From contig CBDCYN010000023.1 of NCBI GenBank assembly GCA_965224205.1, positions 1-64,000 on the forward strand: 64,000 nucleotides of DNA, read 5' to 3'. The notes below the pieces were generated by a model, which saw nothing but the letters and a program-made list of their open reading frames with translations, had not been told where the DNA came from and did not search any database. This document shows positions 42,352 to 51,290 of the stretch, one piece after another (the stretch's first letter is position 1; each line of letters opens with the position of its first letter). Made by a program: the position numbers and the translations under genes. The stretch is from CBDCYN01 sp965224205 (GTDB taxonomy: Bacteria; Planctomycetota; Phycisphaerae; Phycisphaerales; Phycisphaeraceae).

Positions 42352-45300
42352 ATGAGTCGAAACAAAGACATCCAAACCTTGGTCGATCTGGCCGAATCCC
42401 AAGCCGCTCAACGGCCCGATGACCCGCTGTATCTGATGTTGTCTGAAGAGGGTGAAGTGGCCAGCCGCTGCACCTTTGCCGATCTAGATCGCCAAGCCAA
42501 GGCCATCGCCGCTGCCCTCCAAGAACGCCAATTCAGTGGGCGACGCGCGGTCCTGGTCTACCCCCCCGGGTTGGACTTTCTATACGCCTTTTTCGGTTGC
42601 CTGTATAGCGGCGTGGTACCGGTCCCGGTCTATCCACCGCGATTGGCCAAATCCTATGCCAAGCCCGATGCGGCGGATGCAGACCTCGCGGCGTTTCGTG
42701 GCATCTTCGCCAACGCGGAACCCGCCGCGGTCCTCACCACGCGGTCGATCCGGGCCAAGGCAGATCGATCGATCTGCGAGTCTGATCCGCTACGCCAGAT
42801 CCTTTGGTTAGACACCGATGGTTTACTACAAGATCCGCAAGACGGATCGTCCTCTTGGTGCCGCCCGGGCATCCAAAGCACTGACCTGGCGTTCCTTCAA
42901 TACACCTCGGGTTCGACGTCTAGCCCCAAGGGGGTCATGGTCACCCACGCCAACCTGCTGCACAACCAAGAGATGATCCAGCAGACGCTTCAGACCTCGC
43001 CGCAAAGCGTCGGGGTAGGTTGGCTGCCCTTGTACCACGACATGGGCCTCATCGGGCACGCGTTGCATGCGCTCTACATGGGCTGTCCGATCTATCTAAT
43101 GGCCCCCGCCACTTTTATCAAGCGGCCGATACGATGGCTTCAAGCTATCTCCCGATACCGGGCCACGTGCAGCGGTGCCCCGAACTTTGCTTATGAGATG
43201 TGCCTCCGCACTGTCACCGAATCGCAACGCGCCGAGCTGGACCTGAGTTGTTGGACCGCGGCGCTAAACGGGGCCGAACCCGTCCGCGCAGATACCCTCG
43301 ATCGGTTTGCCACCACCTTCGCTGGGTGCGGGTTCCGTCGCGACGCGTTCGTTCCCTGCTACGGGATGGCCGAAGCGACGCTGCTGGTCACCGGTCCCCG
43401 CCAGCGAACCACCCCTCGTTGCTGCCCGTTACCCGCTGAACCCCTTGACCAAGACCAACCTCTCGGCTCCACCACGCCCACCGTGGCTGCTCAACGGGTT
43501 GTCAGCTGCGGCTATTCACCAAACGGTCAACAAGTGCTCATCGTCGATACTCAGACGCATGAACCGCTCCCCCCCCGGCGTGTGGGAGAGGTCTGGGTGG
43601 CGGGCCCGAGTGTTGCCCAAGGGTACTGGAACCGCCCCGACGACACCCGTCACACTTTCCAAGCCACGTTGGCTCACGGAGGCGGCCCCTTTTTGCGCAC
43701 GGGTGATCTGGGGTTTCTTGCCGACGATGAACTGTTCGTCACCGGGCGGATCAAGGACATGATCATTATCCGGGGCCGCAATCATTATCCCCAAGATATT
43801 GAGCAGACCCTGACCGATGTACATCCCGCCCTGAACGGTGAATGCGGCGCGGCCTTCACGTTAGACGTGGACGGCCAAGAAGGCTTGGGCATCGCCTGGC
43901 AGGTGCGCCGTGAATACCGAAACCATTTGGATGCGGAACCAATCGTCGCGGCCATCCGGCAGGCGGTGTGGAAGAAGCACGCGCTGGCCGTACGTGCCAT
44001 CGCGCTGCTCAAGCCCCACAGCCTGCCCAAGACAAGCAGCGGCAAGGTTCAGCGCCACGCCTGCAAAACAGGCTTTGAGCAGGGCACACTCAACACGATC
44101 ACCATCTGGCGTGAATCCAATAAGGTGAAACCCACCGCCCCAGCCGATGTCTCAGCCCCCACGCCGCGTGTGACCACGACCCATGACGACGGCCACAACC
44201 GGCCAACCCATGACCCCGCTTCGAGCCGCGCCACCGCCGACCGGATGATCGATTGGTTGCGGGATTACGCCAAACACCGGATCAACTCACGCCTGATCGA
44301 TGAACGCCGCTGCATCCCCCCTTACATTGTGCTGGACCTGGGCAACCAAGGATTCCTGGGGATGCAGGTGGAACGCCGCCACGGCGGGATGGACCTTAGT
44401 TACCAAGACTCAGCCCGGGTAATCCAACAGCTGGCGGCGATCGATCTGACCCTTGCCTCCTTGGTAGGCGTCCACCACGCACTGGGTACGCGACCGATCC
44501 AACGCTTCGGCCGTACCGAGCTGTGCGAATCGCTGCTTCCTAGCCTGGCTGGGGGACGTATGTTGGGGGCCTTTGCGTTGACCGAACCGGACGCCGGGTC
44601 CAACCCACGGGCGATTAAGACCACCGCGGCGGCGCAGCCCGCTGGGGGCTGGCGTCTCAACGGAAAGAAATCCTGGATCGGCAATGGTTCCTGGGCTGGC
44701 GTGATCAATGTCTTTGCTCGGATGATTGATTCCCGCGGCGTGGATCGGGGAATCGGAGCGTTCGCCGTCCGCCAAGACGCCCCAGGTCTCACGCAAGGCC
44801 CCGAAGCGCTGACCATGGGCATGCGGGGCATGGTGCAAAACAGTGTTATCCTTCGGGACGTACAGGTGTCCGAAGCCGACCTGCTCGGATCGCCCGGCCA
44901 CGGGATGCAGGTCGCGATGGATGCCGTCATGATGGGGCGGCTAGGGATCGCGGCGATGAGTGTTGGGGGCATGATGCGCTGCGCTCAGCTGATGCTTCGT
45001 TACGCCCAACGCCGCAATGTGGCAACCGGCCGTCTCCTGGACAACCCGTTGACGCTGGCACGGATCAGCGAACTGACCACCTCGATCACCTCCGTCAACG
45101 CCCTGACGACGTGTATAAGCCGACTCCTCGATCGTGGCCGCCAGGTTCCCGAGGAGGTCTACGCCGCGTCCAAGACGTCGGGACCCGAGCTGCTCTGGAA
45201 GGCGACCGACCATTTAATGCAGATGCTCGGCGGGCGGGGCTACATCGAGACCAACCTCGCCCCCCAGCTGCTGCGTGACGCACGGCTGCTACGCATCTTC

Positions 45301-46278
45301 GAAGGGCCAACCGAAGCCCTGTGGATGTTCATCGGCTCAGAGGTGGCTCAACAAGGCCATCGGCTGGATAGGTTTATTCGCCAAGACCTCGGCGCGGGTC
45401 AGTTGGCGGATCAACTCCACACCGCCGCGGCGCAGATCCGCCAGCATCATGCCCGAGGTGTCGACACTCCAAACGGTCTGACGACGGCAACACGGCGATC
45501 TTTCTTGAGCATCGGGCAGGTCGCAACGTACGCCCTGCTTGCCGCGGCCACCCGCCACGAACTCGAAAGGGCCCAGGCCACAACCCAGGGTGCTTCAAAC
45601 GAACCGTTGCAACGCGCCTCGCGATGGGCCACCTCGTGCATGCAAGAGGCTATCAACCAGGCTCTGTGTCCTCAGCCCGCGGACGACGCCCTGTGCGACA
45701 GCCAAACGTTATCTCACCTGATCGACGGTTACGCGTCGACAATTGGCAATCTCGAGCAGATGGTCTTTGGGGAAGACGATCAACTGGACCCACTGCTGCG
45801 ACGCGATCCATCCCAGGCCGCCGTCGAAAGCGACGCCCGTCCGTCGACCCAGGCATCAGACCCACCCGTCGTGGCCATCCCCCCGTTCCAGCAAAGCACC
45901 CGGCCCGATCCTCGCGCGTTAGACCTCACGGCGTCGCGCGTACCCCGTGCCTCCAAGACGCCTGATTTACACAATTCCATGAGCGAATCTCAGCTCTGTG
46001 GATGGATGGCTCAAGCCATGGCCAAACAACTCGATCTCGACGAAGAGCAGATCGACCCTCACTGCCCGTTCGCCGAATTCGGCTTGGATTCGGTCAGCGC
46101 CGTTGAATTCGCCATGATGCTCGAGGACCGCACCGGACTGGAGATTGACCCGACCGTCTTCTGGAGCTTCCCAACCATCGCGTCGTTAGCGGCGCACATT
46201 TGTGAAAGACTTGCCAGCCCGGAGCCAACCAACCCAGATCTAGCGGATAAAACAACGAACACGGAGGCCTTGGCGTGA
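42352..46278 (+). CDS. fatty acyl-AMP ligase / acyl-CoA dehydrogenase / acyl carrier protein fusion
   Basis: 1308 residues from ATG 42352, preceded by GTG 42349. FAAL domain about residues 1-590: TSGSTSSPKGVMVTH at about 186-200, PLYHDMGLIGH, GMAEATLLV, RTGDLGF and the FAAL-type RIKDMIIIRGRNHYPQDIE. Linker 590-640. Acyl-CoA dehydrogenase domain about 640-1020: FALTEPDAGSNP, MGMRGMVQNSVILRDVQV, LGGRGYIETN, and the catalytic base Glu984 in RIFEGPTEAL. ACP about 1205-1285 with phosphopantetheine site Ser1247 in FGLDSVSA. The protein should activate a fatty acid, load it on its own ACP and introduce an alpha,beta double bond. The stop overlaps the PKS start. Confidence 0.92.
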   Translation: MSRNKDIQTLVDLAESQAAQRPDDPLYLMLSEEGEVASRCTFADLDRQAKAIAAALQERQFSGRRAVLVYPPGLDFLYAFFGCLYSGVVPVPVYPPRLAKSYAKPDAADADLAAFRGIFANAEPAAVLTTRSIRAKADRSICESDPLRQILWLDTDGLLQDPQDGSSSWCRPGIQSTDLAFLQYTSGSTSSPKGVMVTHANLLHNQEMIQQTLQTSPQSVGVGWLPLYHDMGLIGHALHALYMGCPIYLMAPATFIKRPIRWLQAISRYRATCSGAPNFAYEMCLRTVTESQRAELDLSCWTAALNGAEPVRADTLDRFATTFAGCGFRRDAFVPCYGMAEATLLVTGPRQRTTPRCCPLPAEPLDQDQPLGSTTPTVAAQRVVSCGYSPNGQQVLIVDTQTHEPLPPRRVGEVWVAGPSVAQGYWNRPDDTRHTFQATLAHGGGPFLRTGDLGFLADDELFVTGRIKDMIIIRGRNHYPQDIEQTLTDVHPALNGECGAAFTLDVDGQEGLGIAWQVRREYRNHLDAEPIVAAIRQAVWKKHALAVRAIALLKPHSLPKTSSGKVQRHACKTGFEQGTLNTITIWRESNKVKPTAPADVSAPTPRVTTTHDDGHNRPTHDPASSRATADRMIDWLRDYAKHRINSRLIDERRCIPPYIVLDLGNQGFLGMQVERRHGGMDLSYQDSARVIQQLAAIDLTLASLVGVHHALGTRPIQRFGRTELCESLLPSLAGGRMLGAFALTEPDAGSNPRAIKTTAAAQPAGGWRLNGKKSWIGNGSWAGVINVFARMIDSRGVDRGIGAFAVRQDAPGLTQGPEALTMGMRGMVQNSVILRDVQVSEADLLGSPGHGMQVAMDAVMMGRLGIAAMSVGGMMRCAQLMLRYAQRRNVATGRLLDNPLTLARISELTTSITSVNALTTCISRLLDRGRQVPEEVYAASKTSGPELLWKATDHLMQMLGGRGYIETNLAPQLLRDARLLRIFEGPTEALWMFIGSEVAQQGHRLDRFIRQDLGAGQLADQLHTAAAQIRQHHARGVDTPNGLTTATRRSFLSIGQVATYALLAAATRHELERAQATTQGASNEPLQRASRWATSCMQEAINQALCPQPADDALCDSQTLSHLIDGYASTIGNLEQMVFGEDDQLDPLLRRDPSQAAVESDARPSTQASDPPVVAIPPFQQSTRPDPRALDLTASRVPRASKTPDLHNSMSESQLCGWMAQAMAKQLDLDEEQIDPHCPFAEFGLDSVSAVEFAMMLEDRTGLEIDPTVFWSFPTIASLAAHICERLASPEPTNPDLADKTTNTEALA

Positions 46279-49200
46279 TTTCCTGCGTATCACCCGCGAT
46301 TCACGAGCCCGTGGCCATTATCGGGATGGGGTGCCGGTTCCCGGGCGGCGCGGCCCATCCTCGTGGCTTTTGGCGATTACTAGATCAGGGCGTCGACGCG
46401 GTGAGCGATATCCCCGACGATCGGTGGGACGCCGAGGCTTACTATGATCCACAACCCCAGACCCCCGGGAAGATGTACACCCGGCGCGGAGCTTTCCTGG
46501 ATAACGTCTACGATTGGGATCCGCAGGTCTTCAATGTCTCGGTGCGTGAAGCGGTGGCCATGGACCCGCAGCAGCGTTTACTCCTGGAGGTGACCTGGGA
46601 GGCGATCGAAGACGCGGGGGTGCCGATCCACACCCTGGCCGGGAGTCGGACCGGTGTCTTCGTGGGAACCAGCTGCGACGATTATGCCCAGCTCATTCTT
46701 CGATCGAATTGCCCCACGCATGTGAGCGCCTATACCAGCCTGGGCACGGCGCGCAGTGTGTCGGTCGGGCGGATCGCTTACGTATTTGGGTTGCAAGGGC
46801 CTGTCATGCAGATCGACACGGCCTGCTCGTCGTCCCTGGTCGCCGTCCACAAAGCCTGCCAGAGCCTTCGCAACCACGAATCCGACCTCGCCTTCGCGGG
46901 TGGGGTCAACCTCATGCTGTCACCCCACACGACGATCGGTTTCTGTCAGCTCAAAGCCCTGTCGCCCGATGGACGCTGCAAGACCTTTGACGCCAATGCC
47001 GACGGGTACGGTCGCGGTGAAGGGTGCGGCGTGGTCGTGCTTAAGCGCCTAAGCCAAGCCATCCACGACGGGGATCATGTCGTGGCCATCATCAAGGGCT
47101 CGGCGGTGAACCACAACGGCCGCAGCAACGGGCTGGCCGCCCCGAACGGCGCCGCCCAGACCGCGGTGATCCAGGACGCCATCAGCCGTGCGAACGTCGA
47201 CCCTGCTCAAATCGGTTACGTGGAAACACACGGCACCGGGACGGTCTTGGGCGACCCCATCGAGTTGTTGGCCCTTGATCGAGCCCTGGGGCAGCGGGAC
47301 CCCAACCAGCGGGTATGCATCGGATCGGTCAAGACCAATATCGGCCACCTTGAGGCTGCGGCGGGGGTCGCCGGAATAATCAAAACCGCCATGGCCCTAC
47401 GCCACGGCGCGATCCCCGCACACCTGAACATGAATAAGCCCAACCCGCGGATCCCGTGGGACCGGCTGCGCTTCGACGTGCCCCCCCAGACCACGCCTTG
47501 GCCGACCCCCGGCCCCACCCGGTTGGCCGGGGTGAGCTGCTTCGGGATGAGCGGAACCAACGTTCATATGATCCTCGCCGCGCCCCACGACCCGGTCTCG
47601 CAAACGACCCAATCGCACGCTCGACCCAAGAGGCATCTGCTGATGCTGTCGGCCAAGACTGACCCGGCGCTGCGTGCCCAGGCTCGCCAATACCAATCCT
47701 TCCTACAAAACCAACAAGACACGGATCTGGCGAACGTGTGCGCTTCGGCCGCGAACCGCCGTACACACTTCGCGCACCGTCTCGCCATATCAGCCGACAA
47801 CCTCGATCAAGCCCGGCGTCAACTCGACACATTTGCACAGGGCCGCAATGAAACGGTCGATCTTTCGAACCACGTGTCGTCGTGCCGCAAGCCCCAAGTC
47901 GCGTGGCTGTTCACCGGTCAAGGCGCCCAGCACCATGGGATGGCGCACGATCTCTATCACAACTACCCTCTGGCGCGGCAGATCCTCGACCATTGCGACG
48001 AGGTCCTGGCCGAGCCGTTGCAACATTCACTCTTGGACTTGATGGATCCTCAATCCAACAACGCCGCGTTGCTGGACCAGACACGGTTTGCCCAACCGGC
48101 GATCTTTGTGGTCGAGTACGCATTGGCTCGGCTGTGGCAATCATGGGGCCTTGGCCCGGATGTGATGCTCGGGCACAGCATCGGCCAGTGCACCGCGGCC
48201 TGCATCGCGGGCGTCATCGACCTAGACGACGCCTTGCACTGGGTCGCTGAGCGTGGCCGCTTGATGCAATCCCAACCGGGGCACGGCCGGATGGCCGCGG
48301 TCTTTGCATCTGAGCCACAAGTCGTCCAAGCCATACAATCCGCCGGTGAGCCGGTCACCATCGCAGCGGTCAACAGCCCGACCCACACAGTCATCTGCGG
48401 CGACCATGGCGCCATAGAAAGAACGCTCGAGTCATTGAACCAACAAGGGATGACGTATCGGCTGTTGAACGTCTCACACGCCTTCCACAGCGGCATGATG
48501 GCCGATGCCGCCTGTGAGTTCGCGAGTTTTACTCAATCCTTAACACTACGGCCGGCGCAGATCCCCTTGATCTGCAACCTTGACGGACAGCTCGCCGACC
48601 GTGAGACGCTTTGCGATCCGGCCTACTGGGGCCGTCATATCCAGGCTCCGGTGCATTTTTGGCAGGGGCTTACGACCCTTACAGAGATGGGGACCCGTCT
48701 CTTCCTCGAGATCGGGCCCGACGCGCACCTCACCGCCATCGGAACAAGGGCGAAGCCGAGTCCAAACCAGCACTGGCTGTGCAGCCTCGTACGCGACCGC
48801 TTAGCTTCACACACCTTGCTAGAGTGCCTCAAGCAATTTTATCTGCTCGGGGTGCCGCTTGATTGGGACGCGGTGCATCAACATCAAAACAACCGACCGA
48901 TCAAGCTGCCGTCCTATCCGTTTCAACGACAACGGTACCGTATCTCATTCGAAGATCATCACCCGCCCCAGCAACAGGCGGGGTACACAGACACCGCAAC
49001 ACCCGCCGACCCCGTGGAAGCCGGTCGGGCCGATCACGCCCAACCGGCACCCGGCATGGATAAGGCCGACGAAGCACCGCCTAACCCCGCGGCTGATCCG
49101 CAATCCTTGGCGGATCAGGTGGTGGCTCTGATCAGTCGCATCCTGCAATGCCCGGCATCGTATGTGACGCCCGCTAGCCGGCTATGCTCCCAACTCGGGA

Positions 49201-49904
49201 TGGACTCGCTCATGTTCGCGCAGCTGCAAGCCGGCACCGTCTCGCTCGCGCCCGCCACGGGCGGCATATCGATGGAGTACTTTATCCAGGATGCGACGGT
49301 GCAAGACGTGATCGATCATTTGAACGATGTCTCCCAAGGTTACTCCCATACGGGCTCCGCTAACGTGGACCTAGATCTGCAATCCGCTTTGGCTGCGATC
49401 CACGCATGGGAGCAACACCGCGGCGACACCCCGCACCCCCCGCTGGACCGATCACTGGTCCACAAGGCTGACGCCCAAAACGTTTTGATCTCTAGGGTCC
49501 AACCCCTCCCCGGCCACTCGGACGTGTTTCTCGGTGAGATCTATCAACACCTCACCCACCCGTTCTTCTATGAACACCCCAAAGACCACGTCCCCGGGTT
49601 GTACCTGATTGAAGCGATCCGACAGTTCGGCACGGCGCTGTCCCACCTGCACTATGATGTGCCCATGGACGACGCCTTCATCCTTGACGACATGCAGGTC
49701 AAGTTCCATTCGTTTGCCGAGACCTCCCGACCCCTGTTCGTCATCTGCCTGATCCAAAACAAACGGCACGCCAGGGGGCGATTGGAACAGATGCGCAGCC
49801 AAGGTCTTCTGGTTCAAAATCAACAGGTCATCGGGACCGCCAATGGGACATACAAGTTCATGGCGGCCTCTCGATATTCTTCATTACGTCAACCCGTTTC
49901 ATAG
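46275..49904 (+). CDS. type I polyketide synthase KS-AT-ACP with C-terminal AfsA-type hot-dog domain
   Basis: 1209 residues from GTG 46275 (GGAGG upstream; GTGA overlap). Ketosynthase residues 10-430: active Cys184 in DTACSSSLV, His319 in THGTGT, His358 in KTNIGHLEAA. Acyltransferase about 535-850: TGQGAQ, Ser635 in GHSIGQ, and HAFHS at 735-739, which in known ATs predicts malonyl-CoA. ACP with Ser978 in LGMDSLM. The last 150 residues (LVHKADAQNVLIS, HPFFYEHPKDHVPGLYLIEAIRQFGTA, LDDMQVKF) match the AfsA/A-factor hot-dog pattern. No KR, DH, ER or thioesterase is present. It should make a beta-ketoacyl-ACP and pass it to the hot-dog domain. Confidence 0.9.
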   Translation: MISCVSPAIHEPVAIIGMGCRFPGGAAHPRGFWRLLDQGVDAVSDIPDDRWDAEAYYDPQPQTPGKMYTRRGAFLDNVYDWDPQVFNVSVREAVAMDPQQRLLLEVTWEAIEDAGVPIHTLAGSRTGVFVGTSCDDYAQLILRSNCPTHVSAYTSLGTARSVSVGRIAYVFGLQGPVMQIDTACSSSLVAVHKACQSLRNHESDLAFAGGVNLMLSPHTTIGFCQLKALSPDGRCKTFDANADGYGRGEGCGVVVLKRLSQAIHDGDHVVAIIKGSAVNHNGRSNGLAAPNGAAQTAVIQDAISRANVDPAQIGYVETHGTGTVLGDPIELLALDRALGQRDPNQRVCIGSVKTNIGHLEAAAGVAGIIKTAMALRHGAIPAHLNMNKPNPRIPWDRLRFDVPPQTTPWPTPGPTRLAGVSCFGMSGTNVHMILAAPHDPVSQTTQSHARPKRHLLMLSAKTDPALRAQARQYQSFLQNQQDTDLANVCASAANRRTHFAHRLAISADNLDQARRQLDTFAQGRNETVDLSNHVSSCRKPQVAWLFTGQGAQHHGMAHDLYHNYPLARQILDHCDEVLAEPLQHSLLDLMDPQSNNAALLDQTRFAQPAIFVVEYALARLWQSWGLGPDVMLGHSIGQCTAACIAGVIDLDDALHWVAERGRLMQSQPGHGRMAAVFASEPQVVQAIQSAGEPVTIAAVNSPTHTVICGDHGAIERTLESLNQQGMTYRLLNVSHAFHSGMMADAACEFASFTQSLTLRPAQIPLICNLDGQLADRETLCDPAYWGRHIQAPVHFWQGLTTLTEMGTRLFLEIGPDAHLTAIGTRAKPSPNQHWLCSLVRDRLASHTLLECLKQFYLLGVPLDWDAVHQHQNNRPIKLPSYPFQRQRYRISFEDHHPPQQQAGYTDTATPADPVEAGRADHAQPAPGMDKADEAPPNPAADPQSLADQVVALISRILQCPASYVTPASRLCSQLGMDSLMFAQLQAGTVSLAPATGGISMEYFIQDATVQDVIDHLNDVSQGYSHTGSANVDLDLQSALAAIHAWEQHRGDTPHPPLDRSLVHKADAQNVLISRVQPLPGHSDVFLGEIYQHLTHPFFYEHPKDHVPGLYLIEAIRQFGTALSHLHYDVPMDDAFILDDMQVKFHSFAETSRPLFVICLIQNKRHARGRLEQMRSQGLLVQNQQVIGTANGTYKFMAASRYSSLRQPVS

Positions 49905-49916
49905 GCAGGACTCACC

Positions 49917-51272
49917 GTGTACGCAGTAATTGGCGGAGGCATCTCGGGGATCGCGGCGGCTTACTTCCTGCGTCAAGCCGGGATCCAAGCCGAAGTGATC
50001 GAGCAGGGCGGTCAACTCGGCGGGCGGATCGCCTCATGCCCCCTGGGCGATCGGGATATCGACATCGGCGGCAAGAACATCGGCCGGCGGTATGAGCTGT
50101 TCCGCGCGTTCACACGGGACATGGGCGACAACCCCTACGAGCCGTTCGGGATCAACTCTTCACGGGTCCGTGACGGCAAGCTGCTGACGCTCGACAGCAA
50201 GCAGCGGTGGCGCGGGTTCTCGGGGTTTCTGCGGAGTTGCCCACCACGAGACATCGTGCGGATGGCCGGGCTCTGCGCCCGCGTGAAGCTGCGGCGGTCC
50301 AATGGCTACTTAGGCTCGTCCTTGTCCGAGTCTTTGAGCAGGCGGTTCGATCACCGCCCGTTAAGCGGCCATTTCAGCGACCACTTTTGTGACTCGGTGG
50401 CGCGGCCGATGACGGTACGGATGAACGCCGCGGAGCCCGATGAGGCCTATCTCGGGAATCTCGGCACCAACATCGCCATGGTCCTGGACACCTATGACCA
50501 ACTCAAGCTCGGGATGAAGCGTGTCCTCGACCAGTTTTCACGCGTCGCCGACCTCCGACTCAACACCCGGGTTGAAGGATTGTTGGTCCGTCAAGGGCGT
50601 GTGACGGGCCTGCGTGTGCGGACGCGATCCGGGGCCGACGAGATTACCGAGAACCTGGAGTATGACGGGGTTGTCCTGGCCACCCCGGCGCCCATTTCCG
50701 CGACGCTCCTTGAGCCGCATGCGCCGAGCTTGGCCAATCATCTGGGCCGGGTGCGGTATTTCCCTGTGGGTGTCGTGGTGGCTGAATACAACCGGCCGAT
50801 CTTCAACCCAACGGTACGAGCCATCCATTTTGACGCCGACAGCGTCGTCAGCAATGCGGGCGCCTATGGGGTCAATGACCTTCACGTGATCCGCTACACC
50901 TTCAGCGGCCGCACGGCGCGTGCGTACCTAGAGAAAGAAACCGACGACGAGAAACTGGTCGAGCTCGGGGAATCGACACTCAACCGCCATATGCCTGTTC
51001 GATCGTCCGACCGCGTTCGGTATACCGTGCGTCGTTTCACGCAAGGGCTGTGCGCCTACAGCCCTCACCACTACCGACTCTTGGAGGCGATCGCCGATCC
51101 GTCGGCTGTGCCAGAGGGCCTGAAGCTCACGGGCGATTATGTCTCCGGGGCTTCGATCGAGGCTTGTTTTCGGTCGGCTCAAGATGCGGTACAAACCTTC
51201 TTGTCGCGATCTGGCGCCGCCCTACCAGAATATGAAGAACACGTTGGCCGCGTGGCGATACCCGGACATTGA
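49917..51272 (+). CDS. FAD-dependent oxidoreductase (amine oxidase/phytoene desaturase-like fold)
   Basis: 451 residues from GTG 49917, 12 bases after the PKS stop. The N-terminal dinucleotide-binding motif YAVIGGGISGIAAAYFLRQAGIQAEVIE is complete and followed by GGRIAS, as in the NAD(P)-binding_8/amino-oxidase group. A second FAD contact (LVATP-like VVLATPAPIS) and the C-terminal LTGDYVSGASIEACFRSAQDAV fit the fold. It may desaturate or dehydrogenate the acyl or polyketide chain, or oxidise a hydroxyl. The substrate is unknown. Tight spacing on both sides (12 and 18 bases) places it firmly in the operon. Confidence 0.85.
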   Translation: MYAVIGGGISGIAAAYFLRQAGIQAEVIEQGGQLGGRIASCPLGDRDIDIGGKNIGRRYELFRAFTRDMGDNPYEPFGINSSRVRDGKLLTLDSKQRWRGFSGFLRSCPPRDIVRMAGLCARVKLRRSNGYLGSSLSESLSRRFDHRPLSGHFSDHFCDSVARPMTVRMNAAEPDEAYLGNLGTNIAMVLDTYDQLKLGMKRVLDQFSRVADLRLNTRVEGLLVRQGRVTGLRVRTRSGADEITENLEYDGVVLATPAPISATLLEPHAPSLANHLGRVRYFPVGVVVAEYNRPIFNPTVRAIHFDADSVVSNAGAYGVNDLHVIRYTFSGRTARAYLEKETDDEKLVELGESTLNRHMPVRSSDRVRYTVRRFTQGLCAYSPHHYRLLEAIADPSAVPEGLKLTGDYVSGASIEACFRSAQDAVQTFLSRSGAALPEYEEHVGRVAIPGH

Positions 51273-51290
51273 CCCCCAATACACCAGACC

